Notes under the pieces: model-generated | What the model was told of the DNA's origin: nothing | Databases searched by the model: none | What the model saw: the letters and a program-made list of their open reading frames with translations, nothing else | Part shown: piece after piece, positions 32,679-41,632 of the stretch | How the letters are laid out: each line of letters begins with the position of its first letter | How positions within the stretch are numbered: position 1 is the first letter of the stretch | Made by a program: the position numbers and the translations under genes | Source: Candidatus Obscuribacter sp. | GTDB taxonomy: Bacteria; Cyanobacteriota; Vampirovibrionia; Obscuribacterales; Obscuribacteraceae | Assembly (NCBI GenBank): GCA_016718315.1 | Contig: JADKDV010000004.1 | Span: 372,001-436,000 of the forward strand | Direction of reading: 5' to 3' | DNA: 64,000 bases

Positions 32679-35041
32679 GCACAGAGAGTCATAATATTGG
32701 TCTATCAGATTTACTAGAGGGGCTGCCTGTGGCAATGCCCGGCTATGACTGTACTCTTGCTGCAGATGAGATAACAAAGTTGCCAGAGCGCTATAACAGT
32801 GCCCAGGATGGGCTTGTTTACCTGTCCTGGCTTGATAGGCTTGGCTCCATTCTGGCCCTCATGTGGCATAGCAAATGGTATTTTGCACATTTAGTGATAT
32901 TGGACTCACGTCGTCATTTGTTTGTAAGGAGCGCGGCCGGTACGACCTGGGCTGTACTGCAAAATTTTGAGAAGTGTCGCAGTAATTATCTTGCCAGTGT
33001 ATTGCGGCTCCAGGCTCCTGGCTACGGCTCAAGTGTAATACTGTCCTGGTTGCCGCTTGTGCTGTTTTGGTTTTTGATGTTGGTGTCTTTTAAGGGAGCT
33101 ATTGTATTTGCTCTGGGCACATTGATATCTTGGGCTGGCTACAGGTTTGTTTATACGATGGCACCGCAGGCGGTGCAAGAACGGTGGGATCGTAGCTGGC
33201 CTGGTCGCCTGGCTAAATCTCCCGCTGCCATTACGATCAAGACTGGCCTCAAAAACCTCCGGCCATTCTTTTTGCTTGGTCTGTGTTTGAGCGGATTTAC
33301 AATACCGTTTATTATGTTCTTTCACTGGCTAGGTAAAATTACCGGCTTCAACGCTCATCTTGAGCGCCGCCGTCCAGTTAAGCCGGATACTTTAATTTTG
33401 CCGCAAAACTTGCCGGTGCAACGCAGCGACAGTGATGCTTTTTTTGATTCACCTGCTTTTGCCATTACGATCATGACTATTTTGCTGAGCGGGATACCAG
33501 CCTATCTTACTTACTGGCTATATCTTGCTACGGGAGCTAATGCCTTTTTTGGTAATCCGATTGCCCATATGCTCTGGTGGCAGTTTTTTCTCAAATACTT
33601 TTATCTTGGTAGCGTTGGTTGTGGGCTGGCTGTGCTTTTTGTCAAAGCCTGGTTTACTTTTCCTCTCAATTTTGTCAGCACACAATATGACATTGAGGTC
33701 AATCCAGACAAAATCATCAAAGACAACGTTAAGGGCTGGTTTGGCGAAGTAATGTTTTATGGCTTTGATACTGTCTATCACAACTCTGAGTTGAGCTGGC
33801 ACAAAGTAGTAAGCGTTGATTGCCAAGAAGGTGTTGGCTTCCGCTATTATCCACTGCCTGTGACAGTTTTTAAGCCTGACAGCTCAGCCTATAAAGTCTT
33901 TAACGCCATTGCTGCTTTTATGGATGCTATTAGCATCGGTAAGGCTCAGGATCGCAATTTGACAATCTCGGACTGTGATGGAGCTACTTTGCGAGTGAGA
34001 CTTTATGAGCTTGACGAAAGACAGCGCATCGATTTACTCACTGCCATCCGCAAATACGCACCCCAGGCTCAAATTACTGACAGGGCTCAGGAAGCATTAG
34101 TGGGTGCTGCCATCTTAAAAGACGCCAGCCATACTGAGTTGTGGTTTAGTCTATTGGCTGGCGCAAGCCGCTCTAAGGCTGCTCAGCTACTGGCTCGGGA
34201 TGAGGCTCTCGATGATAATTTGACCGACCCAGTCAGCGGCAGCCTACTAAAGGATGGCAAATTTAAGATCATATCTAAACTTGCTAGCGGCGGGCAAGCT
34301 ACTATTTATGATGCTCTGCTGGTGGATAGTGACGAGCGGTTGGTTATTAAAGAATTTGTGCTCGCTGATGGAGATGGCGTTGAGTCCTTGCTTGACAGTG
34401 CCCGTGAGTTTGAGAATGAAAGTCTCATATTGAGTCGTTTGAATCATCCTCAGATAGTCAAACTAATAGATATGTTTGTGGCAAACAATCGCGCTTATCT
34501 GGCTATTGAATATGCTGAGGGGAAGACATTACGGCAGTTAGTCAACGAAAAGGGCGCTCAAGATCAGGTATTTGTAATTGGATTAGCGGAGCAGATGTGC
34601 GATATTTTGCAGTATCTTGCCACACTCGATCCACCAGTGGTGCACAGAGATTTTACTCCGGACAATCTTTTGATAGACGAGACTGGGCAACTCAAATTGA
34701 TAGACTTTAGCATCTCTCAGCTCTATCAAGACAACACCCAGGCAGAGTGTGCCGGCAAGCACTCTTACACACCTCCGGAGCAATACCGCGGACAGGCGAC
34801 TCCACAAAGTGACATCTATGCTTTTGGTGCCACTATATACTTTTTACTAACGGGAGTAGATCCTGTTGCTATTTCTGTTGCACATCCGCGTGCTATCAAT
34901 GACACAGTCGGCGATAAGTTTGATCAATATGTCGCTCATGCTACAGCAATTAAACTGGAAGAACGTTTTGAGAGTGCTCAATGGGCGCGTATGGACCTTG
35001 ATGCAGTTAAGTGTGATTTGCTAGAGAGTAAGTCTTTTTAG
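32675..35041 (+). CDS. Polytopic membrane Ser/Thr kinase with HRDFTPDN and DFS motifs (K3)
   Basis: This 788-residue protein has the same layout as K2: membrane helices in the N-terminal half (clear at ~125-155, 200-220, 265-290, 305-330), a ~150-residue cytoplasmic linker, and a kinase domain from ~525. KLASGGQATIYDA has the Gly loop and LVIKEF the Lys (~557). The catalytic loop is VHRDFTPDN (H~657) and the magnesium motif is IDFSISQ (~676), with Ser in place of Gly. It may be a low-activity kinase. GTG 32675 overlaps the K2 stop (GTGA). K2 and K3 may act as a heterodimer; that is inference from coupling and homology. Confidence 0.85.
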   Translation: MSTESHNIGLSDLLEGLPVAMPGYDCTLAADEITKLPERYNSAQDGLVYLSWLDRLGSILALMWHSKWYFAHLVILDSRRHLFVRSAAGTTWAVLQNFEKCRSNYLASVLRLQAPGYGSSVILSWLPLVLFWFLMLVSFKGAIVFALGTLISWAGYRFVYTMAPQAVQERWDRSWPGRLAKSPAAITIKTGLKNLRPFFLLGLCLSGFTIPFIMFFHWLGKITGFNAHLERRRPVKPDTLILPQNLPVQRSDSDAFFDSPAFAITIMTILLSGIPAYLTYWLYLATGANAFFGNPIAHMLWWQFFLKYFYLGSVGCGLAVLFVKAWFTFPLNFVSTQYDIEVNPDKIIKDNVKGWFGEVMFYGFDTVYHNSELSWHKVVSVDCQEGVGFRYYPLPVTVFKPDSSAYKVFNAIAAFMDAISIGKAQDRNLTISDCDGATLRVRLYELDERQRIDLLTAIRKYAPQAQITDRAQEALVGAAILKDASHTELWFSLLAGASRSKAAQLLARDEALDDNLTDPVSGSLLKDGKFKIISKLASGGQATIYDALLVDSDERLVIKEFVLADGDGVESLLDSAREFENESLILSRLNHPQIVKLIDMFVANNRAYLAIEYAEGKTLRQLVNEKGAQDQVFVIGLAEQMCDILQYLATLDPPVVHRDFTPDNLLIDETGQLKLIDFSISQLYQDNTQAECAGKHSYTPPEQYRGQATPQSDIYAFGATIYFLLTGVDPVAISVAHPRAINDTVGDKFDQYVAHATAIKLEERFESAQWARMDLDAVKCDLLESKSF

Positions 35042-35045
35042 AGAA

Positions 35046-35312
35046 TTAAAAGTCTTCGACGTTGCTATTTCGGTCTTTGATAAACGTAACCTGTCTGACA
35101 TTGTTAAATTGGGCTGCTATTTCCCGGCATTTTCTGTAGTCTGCCATTTGCAGCACTAGATGACGGTTTTTTGACTGGTTCAAGAGTTGGGTAATATCAG
35201 TAGCTTTGAGACTTTGGTCACTGATATTTAGCTCTTTAATGTTTGTGAGTAATGCTAAAGAATCAATCTTATCCTTGGTGAGCTGGCCTGCCGCTAGACT
35301 TAGGCTTTTAAG
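35046..35312 (-). pseudogene. Out-of-frame C-terminal LRR tail of kinase K4
   Basis: In the frame one base shifted from K4, minus-strand codons from 35312 read LKSLSLAAGQLTKDKIDSLALL, then NIKELNISDQSLKATDI, and end RNSNVEDF with TAA at 35048-35046. This continues the LRR pattern of K4 exactly where K4 stops (SADSLKA). One extra base between 35311 and 35312 (AGC-C-TTAAAA) would join them. Without it the segment has no start codon and is not translated. Confidence 0.75.
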
Positions 35313-37114
35313 CTATCGGCAGATGCTAATACTCTGATGGTTGCTTGATCCAGATCGGTGCAATCAAGAGTCAGCTTTTGTAAATGCTTATGAGAGAGCG
35401 CCCCTGCTGCTAGTGGTGAGACCTGACCGCAATTATGTATGCGTAGACTCTGAAGATTGTTAAATACTTTGGTTTTGACAAAAGTGGCGCCGTCTAAATT
35501 CGGCATATCTTCCAGGTCGAGATTGTCGAGGTGAGTAAACTTGTCTAACTTGGCGTGAGCTTCTGGGCTATTGAGTGAGAGCTTCATCAACGTGAGAGAC
35601 TTGAGCGCTTTCCAGGTGCTGGCTATGTCCAAAATCTCAATGGCATGCTGCCAGGCTTGTTGTTGGAATGTTTCATGGACTTGGCCAAGCCAACTCTCGC
35701 TGCTACCATTTATACCTAGTTCTGCAATTTCTTCCGGACCAATTTTCTTGTAAATTTGGGGGTGGAAAAAGGGCACGATTTCTTCACCGGGACAGACAGA
35801 CAGAGTCAGCGGTGCCGTTAGTGGAATCATTCGATCGTTTTTAGCCAGGTGTGTACCGAGCGTTCCATTTTCCTTTGAATAAGAGTAAAAACCAATAGCT
35901 TCAGGTGGGAAGTGCACGGTTCTATATTTGCCGTTTTGGGTATCAACCACTCGACTTACAATCGGCTCGGCGCCGAGCAAGATGTCCAAGATCCTTTTGT
36001 TTTCGGGGGTGGCATCAATTTGTTTTGCTTGAAGTGAATTGCTGCCTATGGATGGCACTTGAGTCTGATGACCTTTGACTGGACTTAGGCTGATATCTTT
36101 TGACGGTTTTGGCACAAAAATAAAATAAAGTGTTGCTCCAATGGCAGTGATTGATAGTGCCCCTGCAACGAACATAAGTAAAAGTCTTGAGTCAGATTTT
36201 TTGCTGGACGAAGAATATTCCTGCTCATCTAAGTTGGTGGCGCTGGCGGTGCCGCCTGTGGTGCCAAAGTTTTGCAATGTGCTGTATCCAGCTGCGCCAA
36301 TCGGTTTGCCAGCTGCTACACGCTCAAGATCGCGGACCACTTCATGCATAGATTGGTAGCGCGCCGCTGGGGATTTTTCTAGCATTTTGGCAACCATTGC
36401 TTCCAGCGTCATGGTAAATGTTTTGTCCGGTCGGCGCTCTCTCAGAGCTGGCGGTCTTGCGGACTGGTGCATCATCATGGTTTCCATGGCTGATTGCCCC
36501 TTAAAAGGCAAAGACTTTGTCAGTATTTCAAATAGTGTGCAACCCAGCGAGTAAACATCAGAGCGCTCGTCGCAAGTATCTCCAGTGCACTGCTCTGGGC
36601 TCATATAGAGGGGAGAGCCCAATACTTCGCCAGCTTTGGTCTCAAATTGAGAGTTGATTGCGGCTTGGTTTTTGCCCAGTTTGACCATGCCAAAGTCTAC
36701 GATTTTGACATCGTAGTTTTTTTTGTTGTCTATGAGCATGATATTGGAGGGCTTAATATCGCGGTGGATAATGCCTTTATCATGCGCATAGGCCAGACCT
36801 CTGGCTATTTGGCTAAAAATATCCAGCACTATCGGTAGAGGGATTTCGGCTTTGGCGCGGCTGAGTGCTTGTAGTGTTTTGCCGTGTAGCAAGTCCATCA
36901 CATAGTACGGTCGACCGTCTTCGTCAGTGCCCATATTGTGCACTTTAACGATATTGGCGTGGTCCATTTTGGCGATAGCGCGAGCTTCTAGCGAAAACCG
37001 CTGCCAGCTGTCTTGACTGATAGAGTCTGCCAGCAAAACTTTGACGGCATACTCTTTTTTCATGACATTGTGTTCGGCGCGAAAGACAGCGCCCACGCCG
37101 CCCTTGCCGAGCAC
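35300..37114 (-). CDS. Ser/Thr protein kinase with LRR-like ectodomain, frameshifted at its 3' end (K4)
   Basis: The frame has a complete C-lobe and catalytic set: LGKGGVGAVF, YAVKVLL, HRDIKPSN, VDFGMVKL, GSPLYMSPEQ. A helix (~318-342) leads to an exported region that is LRR-like from ~520 (ALKSLTLMKLSLNSPEAHAKL, NLQSLRIHNCGQ). The only near-cognate start, GTG 37114, begins at the glycine loop and would lack the first strand. That strand (DTYLIKEV) is coded upstream in frame as far as a TAA at 37195, with a CTG at 37189 as the only start-like codon. At the other end the LRR domain continues in another frame to 35046. Confidence 0.8.
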   Translation of the reverse strand: MLGKGGVGAVFRAEHNVMKKEYAVKVLLADSISQDSWQRFSLEARAIAKMDHANIVKVHNMGTDEDGRPYYVMDLLHGKTLQALSRAKAEIPLPIVLDIFSQIARGLAYAHDKGIIHRDIKPSNIMLIDNKKNYDVKIVDFGMVKLGKNQAAINSQFETKAGEVLGSPLYMSPEQCTGDTCDERSDVYSLGCTLFEILTKSLPFKGQSAMETMMMHQSARPPALRERRPDKTFTMTLEAMVAKMLEKSPAARYQSMHEVVRDLERVAAGKPIGAAGYSTLQNFGTTGGTASATNLDEQEYSSSSKKSDSRLLLMFVAGALSITAIGATLYFIFVPKPSKDISLSPVKGHQTQVPSIGSNSLQAKQIDATPENKRILDILLGAEPIVSRVVDTQNGKYRTVHFPPEAIGFYSYSKENGTLGTHLAKNDRMIPLTAPLTLSVCPGEEIVPFFHPQIYKKIGPEEIAELGINGSSESWLGQVHETFQQQAWQHAIEILDIASTWKALKSLTLMKLSLNSPEAHAKLDKFTHLDNLDLEDMPNLDGATFVKTKVFNNLQSLRIHNCGQVSPLAAGALSHKHLQKLTLDCTDLDQATIRVLASADSLKA

Positions 37115-37192
37115 TTCCTTGATCAGATAAGTGTCCTGGATGAGATAACCTGGTTTGTATTTTGCAAGCCCTGGATCAGAGTCTTTCAGACC

Positions 37193-37897
37193 TTACCACT
37201 TCTCTTCGTTGACGACGTTTTCCATTTCGGCCTTGGTTTCAAGTGCCGTGAGAGTTAACTTCTCTAGAGCCGAGTTTAGCAAAAAGTCAGGGTTGTTTAA
37301 ACTGGTACCAAATGCCGCTGCTTCAAAGCAAAAGACTGGTTCCCAGGTGGTACGCAAGTTGACCTTTTGGTTGTAATTGAGTCGCTTGTGCAGTCTTTCG
37401 ATAATTATTTGCAAGCCGACCTCGCCGGTCTCGGGGCAAACCACGATAAATCCACCGTCATCGAGCTTGCCCGGGACATCGACGTCGCGGATGCACTCTT
37501 GCAGCACTCGTGCTGATTCGATATCAAGGGCTGCTTTGGCGATGGGTCCACCGCTTCTTTCAATGTCTTCAGCGTTGATAATGGTACCGACTATGATACC
37601 GAGAGAATTTTTGTAGCGTTTGGCGCGTTTGACTTCTTCTTTGAGCACTCTTTTGACAAAACGCTCTGTGTACAGACCGGTCTTTGGGTCTTTAAGGACA
37701 TGATGACGATCTTTGCCGGTGGAGACTTCTTCTTCTGGCGGCATTATTGTCTTAGAAGTGGCCAGGCTGGAGCGTGCATTCAGAATCTTTTTGGTCTCTT
37801 CGGTCTTTTTGCGTTCCTGACGTCTGATATCGGTCAGTTTGGCTTTGAAGAGTGAATCTCTGGTATATCTCTCATCTGGTTTGTTGTCAGGCGACAT
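37193..37897 (-). CDS. Degenerate GGDEF-domain protein
   Basis: Residues ~75-195 follow the GGDEF layout: DPKTGLYTERFVKRVLKEEVKRAKRY, SLGIIVGTIINAEDIERSGG, ARVLQECIRDVDVPGKLDDGGFIVVCPETG. The signature GG(D/E)EF is replaced by DDGGF, so diguanylate cyclase activity is unlikely; it may bind nucleotide or a protein instead. I chose ATG 37897 because a TATAAT lies ~37 nt before it; a TTG at 37933 would overlap that -10. The stop TAA is in the same frame as the kinase K4 that follows, which makes a GGDEF-kinase relation likely. Confidence 0.7.
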   Translation of the reverse strand: MSPDNKPDERYTRDSLFKAKLTDIRRQERKKTEETKKILNARSSLATSKTIMPPEEEVSTGKDRHHVLKDPKTGLYTERFVKRVLKEEVKRAKRYKNSLGIIVGTIINAEDIERSGGPIAKAALDIESARVLQECIRDVDVPGKLDDGGFIVVCPETGEVGLQIIIERLHKRLNYNQKVNLRTTWEPVFCFEAAAFGTSLNNPDFLLNSALEKLTLTALETKAEMENVVNEEKW

Positions 37898-37933
37898 AAA
37901 TATCTCGGCTATGGGTCTTACGCGATTAGGCAA

Positions 37934-37939
37934 ATTATA
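37934..37939 (-). promoter_or_regulatory. Candidate -10 element of the GGDEF-K4 unit
   Basis: A perfect TATAAT on the minus strand, with only a weak TACAAA-like -35 at 17 bp. It lies about 37 nt upstream of ATG 37897 and would make the upstream TTG non-transcribed. Confidence 0.4.
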
Positions 37940-38063
37940 GACAAATTGAGGTGCCCTTTGTAGTCAGGTTAGACCTCAGGTATGTCTATTTTGCCACGCT
38001 TTGGTAGTTAGTTCGTTAATTTTGGGGGGCAGTTACTGCTTTTGTCTATTGAGTCTGAGCTAC

Positions 38064-40106
38064 TCAATGCTTGACATTTTGCATGATTATCAATGAGCGA
38101 CAAGGAATCGATTTATCGGAGGCAACATCTACGCCCTGGGTTTTTAAAATCAATGTGTTGCCCATGTGCAGGGCGATATAGGTCGTCTTAGTGGCAATCT
38201 CCAGTCCTGGCTCGGTGAGCTCAATTATGGCAAATCCGCCATAACCAGACCCGGTCACTGGTACTGGTTTGTCCAGGGGGGCGGCAAGTGTAAGATCCTG
38301 CCAGCTGCCGCTCATAGCAGTCAGTGGTTTTTGGGCTGTTATCTGTTGGGGCATATGGGCTATCACTGGCGCACTTTTTCCCCCGCCTGTATGAAGGGTA
38401 AGTTTGTAGTCGTGATTAGCGTTGATATATTTGCCTGCAAAGTTGTTATCTGGTTCTAAGTAGCCTTCTGCCCTGGCAATGGATGGAGCTTGTCCATAAA
38501 ACCTCCCCGCCTCCAGATATTTTCCGTGTTGCCAGAGTAGTTCTGCGCCTATTTCGTGCAGTAAGTCTGCCTCGCAGTCATTTAATACCGGGGATTGTGC
38601 TTTGACCATATTGTCAGCAACAACAAAAGTTTGCTGTGCCCCGGCAATGTCGTTAGCCAATAATTGCACTGCAGCAAGATATATGCGGGCAGTGGTTTTA
38701 AGCTTGTGACCCAGTTTGGGCACTGTGTCTTCTATATCTATTTTGGTGATGCCAGTGTTGGCTTTGTCGGCATATTGCACCGCCTGTTCAAGCAGATCTT
38801 GGGCTTCTTGCATTTTAGCCAGCCTTTCTTCATTGAGTTCAAAACTGCCAAAAACCGGACTGACATGTAGATCTGGTAAGTCTTTGACTCTGAGTTTACA
38901 AAGTGCTTGTCCGATTTTTATCAAAGCAGCGCGATCGTTGATTGCATTTGCCGGATAAGTGTTGAGATATCTGCACTTTTGATCAGCCATATCAAAGCTC
39001 TGTCTGGCCTCAAAAAACTCACCATTCATGCGTTCAGTATCAGCTCTTTCTATTAATGCATCGACTTCGTCCACTTGTGCGGCTGAGGGTGGGAGTGTGC
39101 GCACCATCAAGTCGATTGGCGGGTCTAGAGGTTTATTAAATGTGCCAGGTAGCAGCCAGGCAGCGCTACCAGCAATGACAATGGCAGTCAGGCTGAGGGC
39201 AATCTTTACTCTGGTGATACTACTGGTAATGGCGTCTGCTTTGACTCTGGTCTCTGTTTTTGCGCGAGCATCTGATTTATTCTTTTCTGCTTTGCTGATT
39301 AATACAGGTGTTGTTTTACCTTTGAGTTTTTCGGCTTTCTCTATCATCGATAGGACTTGCTCGGCTGTGGCTGGTCTATTGTCGGGGGACTTTTCGAGCA
39401 TGGCATTGATGATGTCGCTCAGGTATTTAGGGCACTCTGGAGCGAGGTCGAGTAATGGTGGCGCAGTCTCGCTGCACTGGCGCATCAATATCTCGATGAG
39501 ATTACGTCCACTAAAAGGTGGCTTACCACTGACGCATTCATAAAGCACACAACCGAGGGCATAGATGTCGGTGCGACCATCAATTTGATTGCTCTGACAT
39601 TGTTCGGGACTTATGTAGTAAGGGCTGCCAAAAATTTCGCCAGTGGCTGTGACGCGGCCAGCTTCTCCTTCTTCGCGAGCAAGTTTGGCTATGCCAAAGT
39701 CGACAAGTTTGGCGGGAAAAGGATCCTCTGGATTGTCTGTCAGGATAATATTGCTTGGCTTTAGATCTCTATGAATAATATTTTGAGCATGGCAACAGTT
39801 AAGTGCACTCAGTACGCTGATAGCAATACGCACACAATCAGCTGCGCTCAATGTGCCTGACTCTTGTAGCTTTTGTGAGAGTGGCTGGCCCGGGATGTAG
39901 TCCATCACGATATACGGCTCACCGCTCTCACTCTCGCCATAGTCTGATACTGCGGCAATGGCAGGATGGCGCAGTTTGCTTGCCGCTCTGGCTTCTGTAA
40001 AAAAGCGCTCTGCTGCCTGGGGGCTGGTTAGTAAATGACTGTGTAAGAGTTTTATTGCAACAGGTTGCAAAAGAGCTGTATGCATGCCGCGATAGACTCT
40101 GCCCAT
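38064..40106 (-). CDS. Ser/Thr protein kinase with TPR-like ectodomain, frameshifted at its 5' end (K5)
   Basis: The frame opens at MGRVYRGMHTALL, inside the glycine loop, then has VAIKLL, IIHRDLKPSN, VDFGIAKL and GSPYYISPEQ, so the kinase core is intact. The upstream in-frame codons to a TAG near 40195 read NLNERYRIESLIAAGG without an ATG, GTG or TTG. The true N-terminus is in another frame (40151-40303). One helix (~297-320) leads to a ~360-residue exported part with helical TPR-like units and a C-terminal beta region. It is the only kinase here with this ectodomain type. Confidence 0.8.
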   Translation of the reverse strand: MGRVYRGMHTALLQPVAIKLLHSHLLTSPQAAERFFTEARAASKLRHPAIAAVSDYGESESGEPYIVMDYIPGQPLSQKLQESGTLSAADCVRIAISVLSALNCCHAQNIIHRDLKPSNIILTDNPEDPFPAKLVDFGIAKLAREEGEAGRVTATGEIFGSPYYISPEQCQSNQIDGRTDIYALGCVLYECVSGKPPFSGRNLIEILMRQCSETAPPLLDLAPECPKYLSDIINAMLEKSPDNRPATAEQVLSMIEKAEKLKGKTTPVLISKAEKNKSDARAKTETRVKADAITSSITRVKIALSLTAIVIAGSAAWLLPGTFNKPLDPPIDLMVRTLPPSAAQVDEVDALIERADTERMNGEFFEARQSFDMADQKCRYLNTYPANAINDRAALIKIGQALCKLRVKDLPDLHVSPVFGSFELNEERLAKMQEAQDLLEQAVQYADKANTGITKIDIEDTVPKLGHKLKTTARIYLAAVQLLANDIAGAQQTFVVADNMVKAQSPVLNDCEADLLHEIGAELLWQHGKYLEAGRFYGQAPSIARAEGYLEPDNNFAGKYINANHDYKLTLHTGGGKSAPVIAHMPQQITAQKPLTAMSGSWQDLTLAAPLDKPVPVTGSGYGGFAIIELTEPGLEIATKTTYIALHMGNTLILKTQGVDVASDKSIPCRSLIIMQNVKH

Positions 40107-40150
40107 GCCGCCGGCGGCAATAAGTGACTCAATGCGGTAACGTTCATTGA

Positions 40151-40303
40151 GGTTGTACCAACCAGTGGCTCCGTCCCTAAACGAGCGCTTACGAGTTCTG
40201 TACTAGGGTCAGATACTTTGAAGTCTTGCATGCTTTTGATTCTGGGTTCTCTCAAGAGCGGCTCTACCCACGGTCTCTTGATTATGCGCGCTGCTTGTGG
40301 CAT
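40151..40303 (-). pseudogene. N-terminal segment of kinase K5 in a shifted frame
   Basis: The frame gives a start, then DFKVSDPSTELVSARLGTEPLVGTT, and K5 continues in another frame with LNERYRIESLI. A missing C after 40151 (ACC-C-TCAATG) would restore GTT-LNERYRI, the usual xVGxTLxxRYxI entry to such kinase domains. I therefore read this as the first ~51 residues of K5, not an independent gene. Confidence 0.75.
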
Positions 40304-40331
40304 TTCCCAGGCTATAAACAGGCAATCTCTT

Positions 40332-40345
40332 TAGGGTAAACCCTA
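40332..40345. repeat. Inverted repeat TAGGGT-AA-ACCCTA upstream of K5
   Basis: A perfect 6-2-6 palindrome 29 nt upstream of the K5 N-terminus and downstream of the tetR stop. Could be an operator for K5 or part of a weak terminator; no T-run follows on the minus strand. Confidence 0.35.
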
Positions 40346-40373
40346 GCATTACTCAATATTTGTGCACTTTATG

Positions 40374-40961
40374 TTATGACAAAAGTTTGGGCAAAATTTC
40401 TTGAAACGACTGCACTGGTGCCATGCTGTTGGTTGCTTTGCTGCGTAAAACAGCACCTTCCCAGCCACTCAAGACTACTTCTGCTAATTCTTTGGGGCAG
40501 AGATCTTGTCTTATTTCTTTGATGGCCTGCCCATCTTTAAGACAAGCGGCAAATTGATCTTTCCAGCCATCTAAGACTTCGGCAAGTTTTTGTCTCAGCT
40601 GCTCGCTTTGTCCGCTCATTTCTTGTGATAGAGTGCCAACCAGACAGCCGCTGCGACAGGGAGCGATAGCCAGATCGTCTGCCATACGTTTAAAGTAGTG
40701 CTTGAGACGATTGAGTGGCGAGAGCTCTGTGGCGTTTAAACTCTTGCGGATTTTGTCTGACTGACATTGGTCAAAACTATTGATGACAGCAAGCGCAAAA
40801 GCCTCTTTGCTTTCAAAATAGTGATAAAACGAGCCTTTAGGCACTCCAGAGGTGGAGACGATTTCTTGTATACCGGTGTTGTTAAACCCCTTAGAAAGCA
40901 TCACTTTTTTACCAGCCTCGATAAGCACTTCTCTGGTATCAATTTTGGTGGCAGTTTTCAT
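40374..40961 (-). CDS. TetR/AcrR-family repressor
   Basis: The 195-residue protein has the TetR helix-turn-helix (TREVLIEAGKKVMLSKGFNNTGIQEIVSTSGVPKGSFYHYFESKEAFALAVI, residues ~9-58) and a C-terminal ligand/dimer half containing CRSGCLVG, similar to TetR members related to NemR/AcuR-type regulators. Two identical TAGACCGGTCGTCTA boxes occur upstream of the two small genes that precede it on the same strand, and this sequence type is the well-known operator class of that group. It probably represses its own three-gene unit. A reactive-electrophile or other small inducer is possible, but no effector enzyme is visible in the unit. Confidence 0.9.
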   Translation of the reverse strand: MKTATKIDTREVLIEAGKKVMLSKGFNNTGIQEIVSTSGVPKGSFYHYFESKEAFALAVINSFDQCQSDKIRKSLNATELSPLNRLKHYFKRMADDLAIAPCRSGCLVGTLSQEMSGQSEQLRQKLAEVLDGWKDQFAACLKDGQAIKEIRQDLCPKELAEVVLSGWEGAVLRSKATNSMAPVQSFQEILPKLLS

Positions 40962-41032
40962 GTTATTTCTTTCCTTGAGGACTTGGACTTATTGTTTGGG
41001 TTCTAGTGATTTACTTGGTCGCGCATCAGTTG

Positions 41033-41284
41033 TTAGTGCATGCCGAGAGCTTTACCAGCGCTGGCAGCGGCTTGTTCTTCACGTCTCAGCGCTGGTGCTG
41101 GAGTGAAGACTGGGACTGGTCTTTTGAGAGTGGCATAGGTACGTACTGTGGTGCGAGTACCGGGCTCACTGATATTGATTGGCAGTTTGACATTGGCGTC
41201 TTTGAGGCCTTTGCGCACGTCGTCAACCAGCAACCAGAGTGCAAATACAACCACCATCAGGGTAAAGAGTTCACTATCTAGCAT
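41033..41284 (-). CDS. Small membrane protein in the tetR unit
   Basis: The 83-residue product has one hydrophobic helix near its start (ELFTLMVVVFALWLLVDDV) and a charged, Pro-containing C-terminal tail. No family recognised. It begins 66 nt downstream of the first TetR box and 71 nt before tetR on the same strand, so it is very probably controlled by the TetR protein. It could be a small stress-response or transporter accessory protein; this is inference from context. Confidence 0.55.
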   Translation of the reverse strand: MLDSELFTLMVVVFALWLLVDDVRKGLKDANVKLPINISEPGTRTTVRTYATLKRPVPVFTPAPALRREEQAAASAGKALGMH

Positions 41285-41349
41285 TGTCGTAATCCTTTTG
41301 ATTTAAGAGAGTTGGAGGGGTGGAGTAGTGACTCCCTGACCGAGCCCAG

Positions 41350-41364
41350 TAGACCGGTCGTCTA
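41350..41364. promoter_or_regulatory. TetR operator box, copy 1
   Basis: TAGACCGGTCGTCTA, identical to the box at 41637. It overlaps the stop codon of the 68-aa gene. On the minus strand it sits between TTGCAC and TCTACT (17-bp spacing), a weak internal promoter for the 83-aa gene and tetR. Same motif class as NemR-type operators. Confidence 0.75.
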
Positions 41365-41568
41365 ATTTTTGTGCAAAAATTTGCACTTGTCGATTTTTGC
41401 TGAGCATCCTTTTGCTTTTTTGCATGCTTCTAAGCGCTGCTGATTAGCCTGGTGCTTACGGCTCAGTTGGTTTTGCCAGAGAGTAAAGAGACTTCTTGGG
41501 AATTCAATACCTTCAGCTAGACCGCGTTGAGCCTGGAATGAAACATTGATTGCATCAATTGTACTCAT
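41362..41568 (-). CDS. Small protein in the tetR unit, unknown
   Basis: The 68-residue product is Gln/Lys/Cys rich: it starts STIDAINVSFQAQRGLAEG and ends with KKAKGCSAKIDKCKFLHKN. No helix suggests a membrane location. The first gene of the unit, it follows a promoter with a TetR box inside it (41633-41662). Its stop overlaps the second box. I do not recognise it. Its three-Cys end suggests possible metal or electrophile binding, which fits the operator class but is speculative. Confidence 0.55.
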   Translation of the reverse strand: MSTIDAINVSFQAQRGLAEGIEFPRSLFTLWQNQLSRKHQANQQRLEACKKAKGCSAKIDKCKFLHKN

Positions 41569-41632
41569 GGCTCTAACCTCGATTTAGAGAGTGTTCGGCT
41601 GGGGAACATTTCCGCTTGCCTTTCACTCTTAT

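Noticed and set aside
40052..40303. Independent 83-aa gene
   Set aside because: Its first part is the N-terminus of K5 and the rest is an out-of-frame shadow of the K5 glycine loop.
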